Positions 1 through 10,900 of a stretch of 64,000 bases of DNA are shown here, one piece after another (position 1 is the first letter of the stretch; each line of letters begins with the position of its first letter). The notes beneath the pieces were generated by a model. That model worked only from the letters and a program-made list of their open reading frames with translations, was not told where the DNA came from and made no database searches. Both the position numbers and the translations under genes were made by a program. Source of the stretch: Lingula anatina. Taxonomy: Eukaryota > Brachiopoda > Lingulata > Lingulida > Lingulidae. The stretch spans positions 406,285-470,284 of the forward strand of contig NW_019775336.1 in NCBI RefSeq assembly GCF_001039355.2. Direction: 5' to 3'.

Positions 1-122
1 AATTTCTGCAAATCAGACATAATGTATACTTATTGATTTCAGGGGAAATTGAATCAGATGCTGATCAATGCCACTGATCAATGACCAATTTACACACTAG
101 AATTAGACAAAAATGTGATTAC

Positions 123-1431
123 CTTTTGGTAATGACATCCTGGTTAGAAAAAGGTTGGTTCAATGCTCCAATGATTGGGATTCCAGATTCTCTGTCATAT
201 GCTCCTATTAGCACTGTGACACATTGAACACCTTTGGAATATACTCCGTTCTCTGGGGAGGCATCCTCTATGCCTGCTATATACTGAGCTGTGGAATCTG
301 AACAAAAGATATAGACATAAAAAGATGTAAATTCAAATAAGTAAATAGGCTTAGAAAGAAGGCATAACTTAATGCTGAACAAAAGTAAAGGGCATTCAGC
401 AAACTTCACATGCAGAACTCTGGATTTTCATTTATCTCACACAAATCTTGTGCAACCACTATTTTTTTTAAACTATTTTAATCAGAAACTAATTAAATTT
501 GCCTAATTTGACTCAAGTAAGTTTTACTGGTTTTGAGGCCACATTCATAAACTGATGTTCTGATAATTTCAAATGAATTTTACTATTTAAGATGTGTTTA
601 CCAATGGGATCTATCCAGATTCCTACAGAGTTCAAGGGAAGCTCCTGGGTAACAGCAGATATCTTCTCAATATCAGGCAGCGTAACATCTTCATGGACAA
701 CTCTGGCAAGGAGTTGTGGGGCTTTGGCGTTGCCTTCTAATACTTTGGCTGAAACAGAAAGAACGGATGTGTTAGGTGTGACACTGGGACACAATTGAGA
801 TGACAGCTGGGTGAGATTTTGTGACACAGGACCTATGTATTGCTTTTATGTGAATAAAAATATATTTGAGCTTATCAATAGGAGATATTGTAGGTAAGTT
901 AGCACTACTACGTAATGAAAGAAAACTTTCTTCTACATCAACCATCACTTCTTTTAGTTTTACACAAATAATCTTTATTAAAAAATTTGTTTTTTTCTCA
1001 GGGGTTGAGAAACGAGTTGATAACAGTTATAATGGCATCTTGTGTTTAAAAGTGCCAACAGTAACTCAACTCTGCCTAGCACTTCTTGACACTAAGTTTT
1101 GATGGTAACATTCAGGGGAGGATCCAGAGCTATTTTCTGACAGTCTTCCAAATTATATTTATTGATCTATCCTCCAATTTTGACTGTCTTCCTTTTAGAA
1201 GATTTTAAAAGATACCTTTTAATGTAAACTTGAAAATCTGACCGTCTTCTGGAAGACCCAGAAGATGGCCTAAATCTGCCCCTGACATTACTATACCTTG
1301 TGCAAAATCTCCATCACCCTGAGTTTATGAGTATGGGTGATAACTTAACTTTACAACTTAACTTTACAACAGCACATGCTTTCCCACATAGAAGGACACA
1401 GGATTTTCAGTATACTCAGGGTGGTTCATGA

Positions 1432-1492
<61 letters not shown>

Positions 1493-1999
1493 AGCAGACT
1501 GCATGTTTCTTCCACTGTGTCACAAACTCTGACATGAATTGTCTCTCCATTAGTGTTGGTGAACTCACTCTCTTCTTCACCATAAACAAATTTCTCAAGG
1601 CCTGGAAACTGAGAGACAATAATATTTATCTTTAGAAATAAACCAATCTCATTATTACAGCTAGTTAGATATTATAAGCATAAATTTATGGAATAAGCAA
1701 AAAAGCTGCAACAAAAAGTAGAAGCTATACTGATAGCTAAATACTTTCTCTCACTGTTTCTTCTTCTTAATTTATTATATTATTATTACCTGTTTTCCTA
1801 AGTCATGCTTAATGGTTTCCTGTATAAGAACATCTGCCAGAGTTTTAAAATCTTGAATAACTTTATCATGTCTCTTTATCTCAGGTTTTTCTTCAATGAG
1901 TAAAGAGAACAGGTCCTCTTCTGCTCTGATGGTCCTGGCTATTCTTGCTGCTTTTTCCGATGCCCTGATTAAAGCATGAGTCAGGTCAGAAATCTTCAT
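123..1999 (-). CDS. INPP1: Inositol polyphosphate 1-phosphatase, copy 1 (3' end outside window)
   Basis: Coding exons are complement 1790-1999, 1491-1608, 602-748 and 123-297; the last exon lies beyond base 1. All junctions are GT-AG and the phases agree (0, 1, 1, then 2). The family removes the 1-phosphate from inositol 1,4-bisphosphate and inositol 1,3,4-trisphosphate in the cytosol, is Mg-dependent and is inhibited by lithium. Visible signatures are the N-terminal helix ending FKTLADVLIQE, the metal-binding GEEES (about residues 80-84) and the split DPI-DST motif (D156, D159) across exons 3 and 4. The exon 1 product differs from that of copy 2 at 16550-20955 at 8 of 70 residues, so these are diverged tandem paralogues and not alleles. 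The missing last exon should carry the third metal aspartate (WD...HA) and the C-terminus. No break is seen in the visible part. Confidence 0.93.
1113..1284. repeat. Short inverted-repeat element, family C (copy 1)
   Basis: About 170 bp bounded by CAGGGGnGGATC at the left and ATCTGCCCCTG at the right, with internal GACnGTCTTCC motifs. Two further copies occur at 50985-51153 and 51443-51610. It lies in intron 2 of INPP1 copy 1. Size and matching termini suggest a non-autonomous DNA transposon (MITE). Confidence 0.75.
1435..1488. repeat. (TA)n microsatellite
   Basis: About 27 uninterrupted TA units directly next to the donor site of INPP1 copy 1 exon 2. Length variation here could affect splicing. 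Confidence 0.95.
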
Positions 2000-3075
2000 G
2001 GCACCTTTTTAAATTTTAGAAAAAAAGGATAAATACATTTAAAATGGGATATCTGACCTCCCAAATAAATATAATAATGACATAATACAACGACATAAGC
2101 CTAGGTTAAAAAACCATCTGAATACCCCCCANCTTAGTGAGCACAGAACAGATATCACCATTGGTCTACATATGTCAGGAAGAATGTTATAATTATGAAC
2201 TTTGTGTTACACTGAACTTCATTTTGTTAAATTTTGTATTTAACTGAACTTTATTGTGTTAAAATAATAATAAAAAAATAATAGTTCTGATAAAAAACTA
2301 CAATCTGGAACATTCTTTAGATCAACTTTGTTCAGTGTGTGTCCCATATGACAGAGTTACAGTAAATAAAATATGTGCATTATTCCTCTGTGTTTGTCAA
2401 TTCCATTTTAAAAGCATGTGAAAGTGGTGTGCCCCTCATGAATGAAGTGTGTATGGATAATAGCAAAAATATTGTTATTATTTACATGATTATAAAAAGT
2501 TTTTGTACCCGCGTCAATAACGTTACCGTGACCCACATATTCACCATTTTTATTAATTATGAAATGTGGATTAAATTCTTCAAAACCAGTTTTGAAGCAT
2601 TGAGACAACACCCCCTTATGATTTAAACTAAAACTGAAAACATTCCATTAGACTTTCATTAGTTTGTGCAAAATATATTACCCAGGGTAACGCGTCTTGG
2701 ATTTGGTGGGTATAGCTGTTCAACTCTCCTGTGTGCCCTAAAAAGGGCAGCTGCTGTTTCCCTTTTTATGAAATGATAAACTGTGATGGTGTAGCTATCA
2801 CATCGCAAAATTACAGCTTCCCAGAGAAAGTTTGAAATTTTCGGTCAAATTCAACATTTTGTAACCACTAGCAAAGAATGACAGGTATATATTCATCTTT
2901 AAAGACCGATTTATCTCTTACGGACAGGTAATTTTAACGTCACACGCCCAGGTTGCATTGTGAATCGACATAAAATAATATATCGTAATGTTGTACTATT
3001 TGAAAAATGACAATTTAACAGAAAAACGATTCAGTTACAATGATACTTTGGTTATCATGTCTATGAAATTTTTAG
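2000..3075. other. Region between INPP1 copy 1 and the phosphatase fragment
   Basis: AT-rich sequence holding the 5' flank of INPP1 copy 1 on the minus strand. A single N lies at 2132 with no duplicated flank that I can see. Short open frames at 2375-2626 and 2408-2611 resemble nothing I know. No further phosphatase exon was found here. Confidence 0.5.
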
Positions 3076-4016
3076 CACTCCGGCCCTCCAAGGACTATCT
3101 GCCAATTCCAGTTTCATGACTGGATGACATCAGAACCAGTGCCGCCATCACCGCGTTCATTTCTTGAGCTGTTTGACGCAGTTCAACAATGGCAACAAAA
3201 AAGTGGAAACACTTCCATAACTGTCCACTGCATGTAAGTAAAACAAGACACAAGCTTTCATATAATAATAATAATAATAAGGTTTATGAACACAAACGGG
3301 AATTTCCTATAGTTGGTTTATACGCCCAACCTGGCCGGATAACTTCAACAGACTGGTTGTATATGTTATCACCCACTGCCGTTGTCTACTCGCATTGATC
3401 TGATGATGGTCTCTGACAAAATTGGCCAAAAATGCCTTGAGTGAATTAAAACTGTAGGGAGATTTTAGCTTGTGTTAAAATCCATACTACATTTTTTATA
3501 TGATCAAACTATTTAGTTAATGACATTTTGCTCATGACACTGTTTTAAAGCCATCTTATCTTTTTCTATAATAAAGGAACGGTGCCCACCAGAGCGGGTT
3601 GTTCTGTGCCGTGACTCGCATACTGGACAAGCTGAAGGTGGAGCAGGAAGTGGATGTCTTCCACACGGTGAAGGCTGTCCGACAAAACAGACCACAGCTG
3701 ATTGATAGCAAGGTACATACATGCACAACTGCCTGTCATGTGCAAATCTGTTTAGAATGATATAATGTGAGGCGAGGCCGTGAATACACAGATGAGGTAG
3801 TGTCGCCATACTTGACAACACTTTACGCTTAAAATTGACTTACTTAACAAATATTCCTTCCTCTTCAAACCCGTTACAGTTATATATTTGTCAAATTTGC
3901 TTAATATGGAAGTACCTACAGTGTGTTTTGTCTTGTAGGAGCAATACTATTTTTGCTATGAAGTGGTTGAAGAATACGCCCACAGGTTCGACACGTACGC
4001 CAACTTCCAGATGTAG
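3076..4016 (+). CDS. Receptor-type protein tyrosine phosphatase, 3'-terminal exons of an inactive D2-like domain (gene fragment)
   Basis: Three exons join in frame: 3076-3233, 3577-3712 and 3939-4016 (TAG at 4014-4016), with GT-AG junctions and matching phases. They encode about 123 residues of the C-terminal half of a PTP domain: QFQFHDW, then the catalytic-loop region ITVHCMNGAHQSGLFC, then DVFHTVKAVRQNRPQ and EQYYFCYEVVEEY. The active consensus is HCxxGxxRSG/T. Here the loop cysteine remains but the arginine is replaced by Q (AHQSG), so phosphatase activity is unlikely; membrane-distal D2 domains commonly look like this. The transmembrane region, D1 and the first half of D2 were not found upstream, where INPP1 lies on the opposite strand. 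The frame and splice sites are intact, so it may be a recently separated gene fragment, or the 3' end of a gene whose 5' part the assembly misplaced. Confidence 0.82.
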
Positions 4017-6750
4017 GATTTTAAAGGACACTGAAGACGTGGCCTTCATGGAGATATAAAAGAAAGGCTCCCTTTTTTATTAAGTGCAGATTTTATGATT
4101 ACTTGCAATCAACTGTTGTTTTTCCAAGCAACAATGTCTTTAGATAGAGGGATAAGGACACTGCTTGCTTTTCTGACCTCCCTATAAAATTTTATTTCTT
4201 TGGAAGGAGGGAAGAAATCACTGACACACATACTGGAAGCGATTGCCATAATCTAAGTTTTACATTTAGCTACGCAATAGACATACATGCAACTGAGGAA
4301 TTAAGGAATAACTTAATGTTCCTGCATTTAAAGCTGTTGCTAAAAACATATAGTTTATTAATATTTTACTACTATAAATGATATGTATTCGTACATGTTA
4401 TCCAGGATTTATGATGACAGTACTGTATTTGTTTTTGTCAGTATCTTTTGACAGAGGAGAAAAAAGGCATTAAATTTCCTGGAGTATGCCTGCCATTTGT
4501 AACGTAGGAGGTACCAGGGGAGGGTGCAAGCCACCTTATCAGTGAGTCAAAGAGATAACTATTTGACCAACACTTTTTTAAATGATTTTGTGAAGTTCAT
4601 GGGCGATATGAACTCTCTCTTTGAGTAAAAAGCTGTGGGATTATTTTAAAGTACTCAGAAGCGCTGCAAACATCTACCCAGAATGAAAGATCATGCGTTG
4701 TGCACTCACGGGAATATATTTGCGAAGGCTTTAATTGCAATGAACGACCGTTACGTATTCACCAATGTGCACGAATCAACCCCTCCCCGACCTTTCTTTC
4801 GCCACCAAAACCCTACCCAACGTAATCCGCCGCTGACCCCGTCCTACTCCAAGCCTTCCCTATGCCGACCGCCGCCTAGGTAAGGGGACCTAGCAATTTT
4901 TGTGTACTTTAAATACCCAAAATTTATTCCAAGGAAGAACGGTTGACCCAACCAGGAACACGGAAAAGTCAAGGACTGTGCAATGTACCAAAAAGCCCAT
5001 TTCTTCACAAAGACTGGATTATATTAGACAGCATCACTGAAATGTACTCGGTCCAGATGAGCGAGGAGCTTTGGAGATGATGTGTCACGTCGATGAACAC
5101 AGCTAATAGAAATTTAAGGTGCTCGTTAAAGATCAAAATATTATAAATTTTTATTACTTTGGAAGATCTATTGGTCTTTTTATATAAAGGGTATTGAATT
5201 AGAAGTAGTAGTATTTATTCCAGAAGAACAGACATGCTGAAAACTTATCAGAATGGCCGGACATTTGGACTGGAAGTAATGAAAAATTTGCCGGACCGAA
5301 TGGATTATTGTCGGATGGAAAATCACCCTATTCGTTTGAGACAGATACTACCAGTACGATTAGGTAGCTTACTTTGTTTATGAATATGATAGGTTTGAAA
5401 TGGAAGGGAAAAAACGCTTTGGGTTTTATATAATTTTATTAGTGAAGTGTGTCGCATGATGACTGTAAATTTAGAATTGCGGTTCTTAAAACTCTTGTCG
5501 GTCCTTTGGACCAACCAAGTTCAATTTGTACCGGTCCACACAAATTTTCCCGGTCATGACCGATCTGACCGACAATTTCAGCATGTCTGGAAGAAGGTAT
5601 ATAATATAATATAATAAAATATGATATAAATATAATATGTGAGGAGAGCAAAATATTCTCCAGAGTAATGGATGCTGCAAATATGTCTTTATTTACCCTA
5701 GACAACTGATTAACTTCGGATACAAACTTTTCATCACAATTACAGCAAATTATTAAATTTGTTTATTGAGCCATTACCTTGTTACAAAAATAAAATATGC
5801 AAAAACACATTTAATTTTTGCTTCTTTTTTTTTCTTTAACATCGACTGTAAACTAATAAACAACAGTCGGTTTTTGTTATGAATCGAAAAGCTGGTTTTT
5901 GCACAAATATTTATTTATCAAATATGTATGCTTGCGCACAAGGAAAAGACGCGTACATCTGTAATGTCGTAAACCAAACAATTTTCTTCGTAAAAAAAAA
6001 AGCTTTTTGACGTAGTCTAAATGTTGCAGCCAAATCTTATACCACGTTTGAGTAAATATAAGGCAATACCAATAACGACGCTTACTTTATTTTGATGCGC
6101 GTTCAAATAAATCTCCTTTTTCTGCTTTAACCACATGATTTTGCATTTTATGAGGCAAAATGAAAGTTTTCAAATGGCATACATATCTGGTTTCGATAAA
6201 TAAAAGAACAATATGAGAATGTATAGACAGTGTCCGTAGTGTGACTGGACAGAAAAAAAGAAATGTTGAGCAACCTAAAACAAAATGCTGTTTCTCATAC
6301 AAATGTCAAACTTTTCACTTGGCCAGGCAGGATTGCGCAAGGAATTTTTAAGAAATCGCAAAACATAACAGTATTCAGATTTTTTTAAGTTAAACTCCGT
6401 GCTGGTATCAATACTTCTGAAAATATAATAAAGTTATTTAGAACTGATTCGAAAATTCAGCCTAGCTTTGTACCATACATGTACACGATGCTAAATCTTC
6501 AGACAGTATTCATATGCCTTTCTCATGTCAGCCACATTGATATGAAAGGGAACAATGCTAGATATACAGCGTATGAAGGTGTATCTTTTTCACAGACAGA
6601 TTCATTTCCTCCAAAAAGTGCGCCACTTATCATGCTTGTTCACCCTTTTAATCTTTGATTTTGCGCGAACAAAAATACTCTTTTGTCAACCCACCTGAAG
6701 TACAATACCAGTGACACAACAGCAGTGCGCTAAGGTATGTGAAGGAAGAA
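4017..6750. other. Intergenic region without recognised genes
   Basis: AT-rich sequence with only short open frames of no recognisable family (for example 4683-4883 plus and 5439-5705 minus). I see no RNA gene and no element with clear termini. Confidence 0.45.
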
Positions 6751-6808
6751 ATGGCTGCCCTGACGAGGATGACTTGCTTCCTGGTTGTCTGGATGATATT
6801 TTTAACAG
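6751..6808 (+). CDS. Orphan first exon encoding a signal peptide
   Basis: The ATG at 6751 opens 19 codons plus one base before a GTAAAC donor at 6809. The peptide MAALTRMTCFLVVWMIFLT has a short basic start and a hydrophobic core ending in small residues, which is typical of a secretory signal. The phase-1 exit is the usual arrangement for signal-peptide exons in animals and is the same as in the GH32 gene at 53588. No following exon was recognised before the retrotransposon that starts 284 bp downstream. The insertion may have separated this exon from its gene, or it may be a chance open frame with a donor. Confidence 0.35.
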
Positions 6809-7091
6809 GTAAACCGGACAAATCATAGCATATAGAGTAACAGTATTTGTTTTAGTATGAATCTGGAGGAGAGTTAAAGTATCTTGATCGACGTGTGATC
6901 AGTATTTTTATATGTGATTAACATCTGTCAATTTACTGTTTGTGACGTGGGCGATGAGCTGACCCAGCCCGAGTTCAAACCAGAGTGTCATGAAAAGCGC
7001 CTAGAGAAAAGCCAGACCGTATATAACCAAAGTGTTTGTCTAGTCTGAGAGGCGCCTTCTTTTAATTATTTTATTAAATTGTAGGTCGATA

Positions 7092-7726
7092 TGTAACAAG
7101 TGGACTCTCGTATGGTTTAAAATATATTTATTGTACCTAAAATTTTCACCCTGTAATGAACGGTGACATATAATTAGATAAAATAATATATACAACAAAT
7201 AATAAATATGCATTTCCTGTAACTATTAAACACTTACATTTCTATAGTTCTTCGTTTACCTCTTTGATAAAGAAATAATACATTTGATACAAATTACTAA
7301 TAACGGCTTACCCTGATGTTTTTCAAGGGTGTTTTAGAAAGAGTGCTGGTTACACCAATAGATGGCTTGGTCTGAAAACTAGATCGTAGAAAATGCTGTA
7401 GTATAGCATAATGCAACAGAGTTGGGAACGTAAAAGACAAGATAGCATAGCAGATACTTAACTGAACTAGAATTTACTAGACTATCCCCAACTTACCACA
7501 TACAGACAGACGAACAGCAACTCCAGCACTGTTTGAAAATCCGGCGCCAATGCCTTTTATAACGAGACGTCACATGACAAAGACGCGGGAAGACAGAACA
7601 AAGGAACATAGACAAAGGAACATAGACAATGGAACATAGACAAAACACCAATTAGGGGGCGTCAGAAGCACAACAAGTCACAAGACAAGACAACTCGAGA
7701 CGAGTGCACATTTATACATAGTTACA
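7092..7726 (-). repeat. 3' long terminal repeat of the Gypsy element
   Basis: The 635-bp repeat has perfect inverted termini TGTAAC...GTTACA and is bounded on the element side by the polypurine tract. On the minus strand it carries a TATAAAAGG box (7553-7561). A run of about three 14-bp repeats of the type GGAACATAGACAAA occupies 7598-7646 and could be an enhancer-like block in U3. No second LTR copy is present in the window, so an age estimate from LTR divergence is impossible here. Confidence 0.88.
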
Positions 7727-7740
7727 CTCTCCCCCCCTCC
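7727..7740 (-). other. Polypurine tract (plus-strand primer site)
   Basis: On the minus strand the sequence GGAGGGGGGGAGAG lies directly before the LTR terminus TGTAAC, the position expected for priming of plus-strand DNA synthesis in LTR retroelements. Confidence 0.88.
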
Positions 7741-7964
7741 AGTGAAATGTCGTCCCGACATGCACACACACACATGTCAATAACACCACACTGAATAACT
7801 GAAAAACACAAAATATATTTCAAAATTTATTTCATTTTCAATTATCCTTTATTAGTTTAATTATTTCTTCACAAATTGTGCTTTTATGTCCACTAAAAGT
7901 TCCGTCATTCACTAAGTCTCTCAATATGTTAACCTTAGTTTTCCAGTCAGTCTTTTCTTCTGAC

Positions 7965-10900
7965 TCAGCGAATTTGTGTGTAATTTACAAATTCTCCAGA
8001 GGTCATCCATGCTGGTTGTTTTCTTATTCTAGTACTTCTCCGTGGAGCAGGAGTTGGTCGTTCAACAACGATATGCCCTGGCATTTGAACATCACTAGCT
8101 TCGCTGCTCTCTGAAGATATTTCGCGCACGTCATCTGCTTCATTACCTTCTCCCTCCTCGAGGAGAGGAAAAACTATATCTTCACCATCACTTGTACTGT
8201 CTCCACTTTCTGCATCGGACTTTGATGAACAGTCTGCATCTACCGTTATATTTGTGTCTTGCTTGGAAGTTCTTTTTCTAGGTACGGGTCTTTTTGCATT
8301 TGAAATAGGAAGCTCAGAAATTGGAAGTAATAAGTTTCTGTGTAACACACGTTTTTCATTTCTTTTATTTTCTTTCTGTACAACATACACAGGGATTTCA
8401 TTATTTGGTTGAGCTAAAACAATGTATGGTTCGTTTTCCCATTTATCTGCAATTTTGTGCTTACCTTTGTATGCCACTATTTTTACAAGTACCCTGTCCC
8501 CAACTTCCAAAACGGATCCTCTTAATCGTTTATCATACTGTACCTTTTGATGTTCTTGTGCCTGTCTTGTTTTTCTCGTTGCCAGCTCGTATGATTTTTG
8601 TAGACGCTTTTTTAAGTTAGTAATATATACAGATTGATTAGTATCCGAGTACTGACCTGATACTAAACCGAACACCACATCCACAGCTAGTCTTGGTGCT
8701 CTCCCAAACATGAGACAGTAGGGGGAAAACCCAGTTGTGTCATGCACAGTACAGTTGTACGCATGAACAAGAGAAGTAACATGCGATTTCCAATCACTCT
8801 TTTCATCAATCTCTAACGTACCTAGCATATCAAGCAGAGTTCTGTTGAATCTCTCGGTAATTCCATTCCCCATAGGATGGTAACTTGTGGTTCTGGATTT
8901 CTCTATGCCACACAATTTGCACATTTCTTTTATCAAACTACTTTCGAAATTTGCACCCTGATCACTATGTAACTTTTGCGGGAAACCATAGTGATAAACA
9001 AATCCGTTCATGAAAGCTTCTGCAGTTGTTTTTGCTGTCTGATTTTTAGTAGGAATGGCAATTGCATACTTAGTAAAATGGTCGGTAATGACTAGTATGT
9101 GTTGAAAACCACCTTTAGACATCTCTAAGGTAAGATAATCCATACATACCAGTTCGAGTGGTTGAAATGTCTCAATATTCACCAGGGGCGCTCTGACGTT
9201 TGTTGAGGATTTCCTTTTTACACATCTGTCGCACGAAGATATCCACTGCTCAAGATCATTGCACATACCTGGCCAGTAGAATCTCTCTCTTAGTAAGGCT
9301 TGTCCTCTGTCTTTTCCTAGGTGGCCCATGTCGTTGTGAACGCCGTGCAGTGCTTTTTCTCTAAAAGATTTGGGTAGTACTAATTGGAAAATTTGCTCAC
9401 CTTTAATTTCAGTTTTCCTGTAGAGCGCACCACGTTTTACAACCAATCGAGAAAATTCCTTCCCAAGAGTCACACTCTCCTTATCATCTAAATTAAGGAT
9501 TTTGGGCTTTTGCTTGTTGGTTACAGCCCTTACAAAGACACTCACCTTCTCGTCAGCCATCTGTTCTTTTCTCCAGTCTACGGGTGTCATATTGTCATTC
9601 ATGACGTCAATGTCATTTAACACATGCTGTGACATGCTGAGGGTTTCAACATACCCTGTATCTATTTTCTGGCATATGGCCTTAATCACATCTGTTGAAA
9701 TTTCTTTGAACTCACCTGCTGGAATTCTCGGCATTCTGGACAATCCATCGGCATCTGCATTTTTCTTGCCAGTTCTATACTTTATCACAAAGTTGTAATT
9801 GCTAAGAGCAGCTACCCACCGATGTCCTGTGGCATCAAGTTTTGCTGATTTTAAGACGTATGTGAGTGGATTGTTGTCAGTAAAAACGACAAATTCATTT
9901 CCATACAAATAGTCATGGAATTTCTTTGTTATTGCCCATTTTAACGCTAAAAATTCTAGCTTGTGTACTGGATAATTTCTTTCTGCTTTTGTTAACCCTC
10001 TAGATGCGTAACTGACGACTCTATTCTCACCTTCCGACTCCTGATACAAAATTGCACCAATTCCTTTCTGGCATGCGTCTGTGTGAAGTACAAAAGGTTT
10101 ACTAAAATCTGGATACGCTAAAATTGGCGGAGACGTCAAACAATCTTTCAGTGTATCAAACGCTATTTGCTCCGTTTCTGTCCATTTCCATTCTGCAGAT
10201 TTCTTTTGTATCTTCGACTTACCTTTCTTGTTTTTGCATGATTTCACGTCTGGTGAAGTTACTAACAAATCATTTAGTGGTCTCGCAATTTTGGAGTAAT
10301 CTTTCACGAATTTTCGGTAGTAACCAGTGAACCCCAGAAAAGTGCGTAATTCATCTACATTTGTTGGAACAGGCCAATTACTAACCTTTTCTGTCTTTGT
10401 CGGATCAGCTTCTATGCCTTTTGCTGAAACAATATGGCCTACAAAACAAACTTTGTCCTGAAAAAGTCTACACTTCTTTGGTGACAGTTTCAATCCAGCT
10501 TTACGGAATCTTTCGAATACTGACCTTAAATGATCTAGATGCTCTGAAAATGACTTGGATGCAACTATGACATCATCTAAGTAAATGTGACAAAAACGTT
10601 CACCTTCATGTATTCCATCCAATGTCTCTTCCATCATTCGTTGATACGTTGCTGGTGCATTGCTCAAACCAAAAGGCAGTTTGTTGTATTCATACAAACC
10701 TAGTGGTCCTGCTGTAAAGGCTGTGTATTCTTTGTGATCTTCTTCAACACCAACTTGGTAGTATCCACTTTTCATATCTAATACACTATAATATTTCTTA
10801 CCTCCTAGGTCATCCAATATTTCCTCCACACGGGGTAAAGCAAATGCATCTTTTACAGTTCTTTGATTCAACTGTCTGTAGTCGACACAAAGTCTGAGGG

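Noticed and set aside
2375-2626. Open frames on both strands between INPP1 copy 1 and the phosphatase fragment
   Set aside because: They are short, overlap each other on opposite strands, and show no domain or splice context.
6950-7045. A tRNA-like stretch (GAGTTCAAACC box B resemblance)
   Set aside because: No cloverleaf could be built and there is no convincing box A at the right distance.
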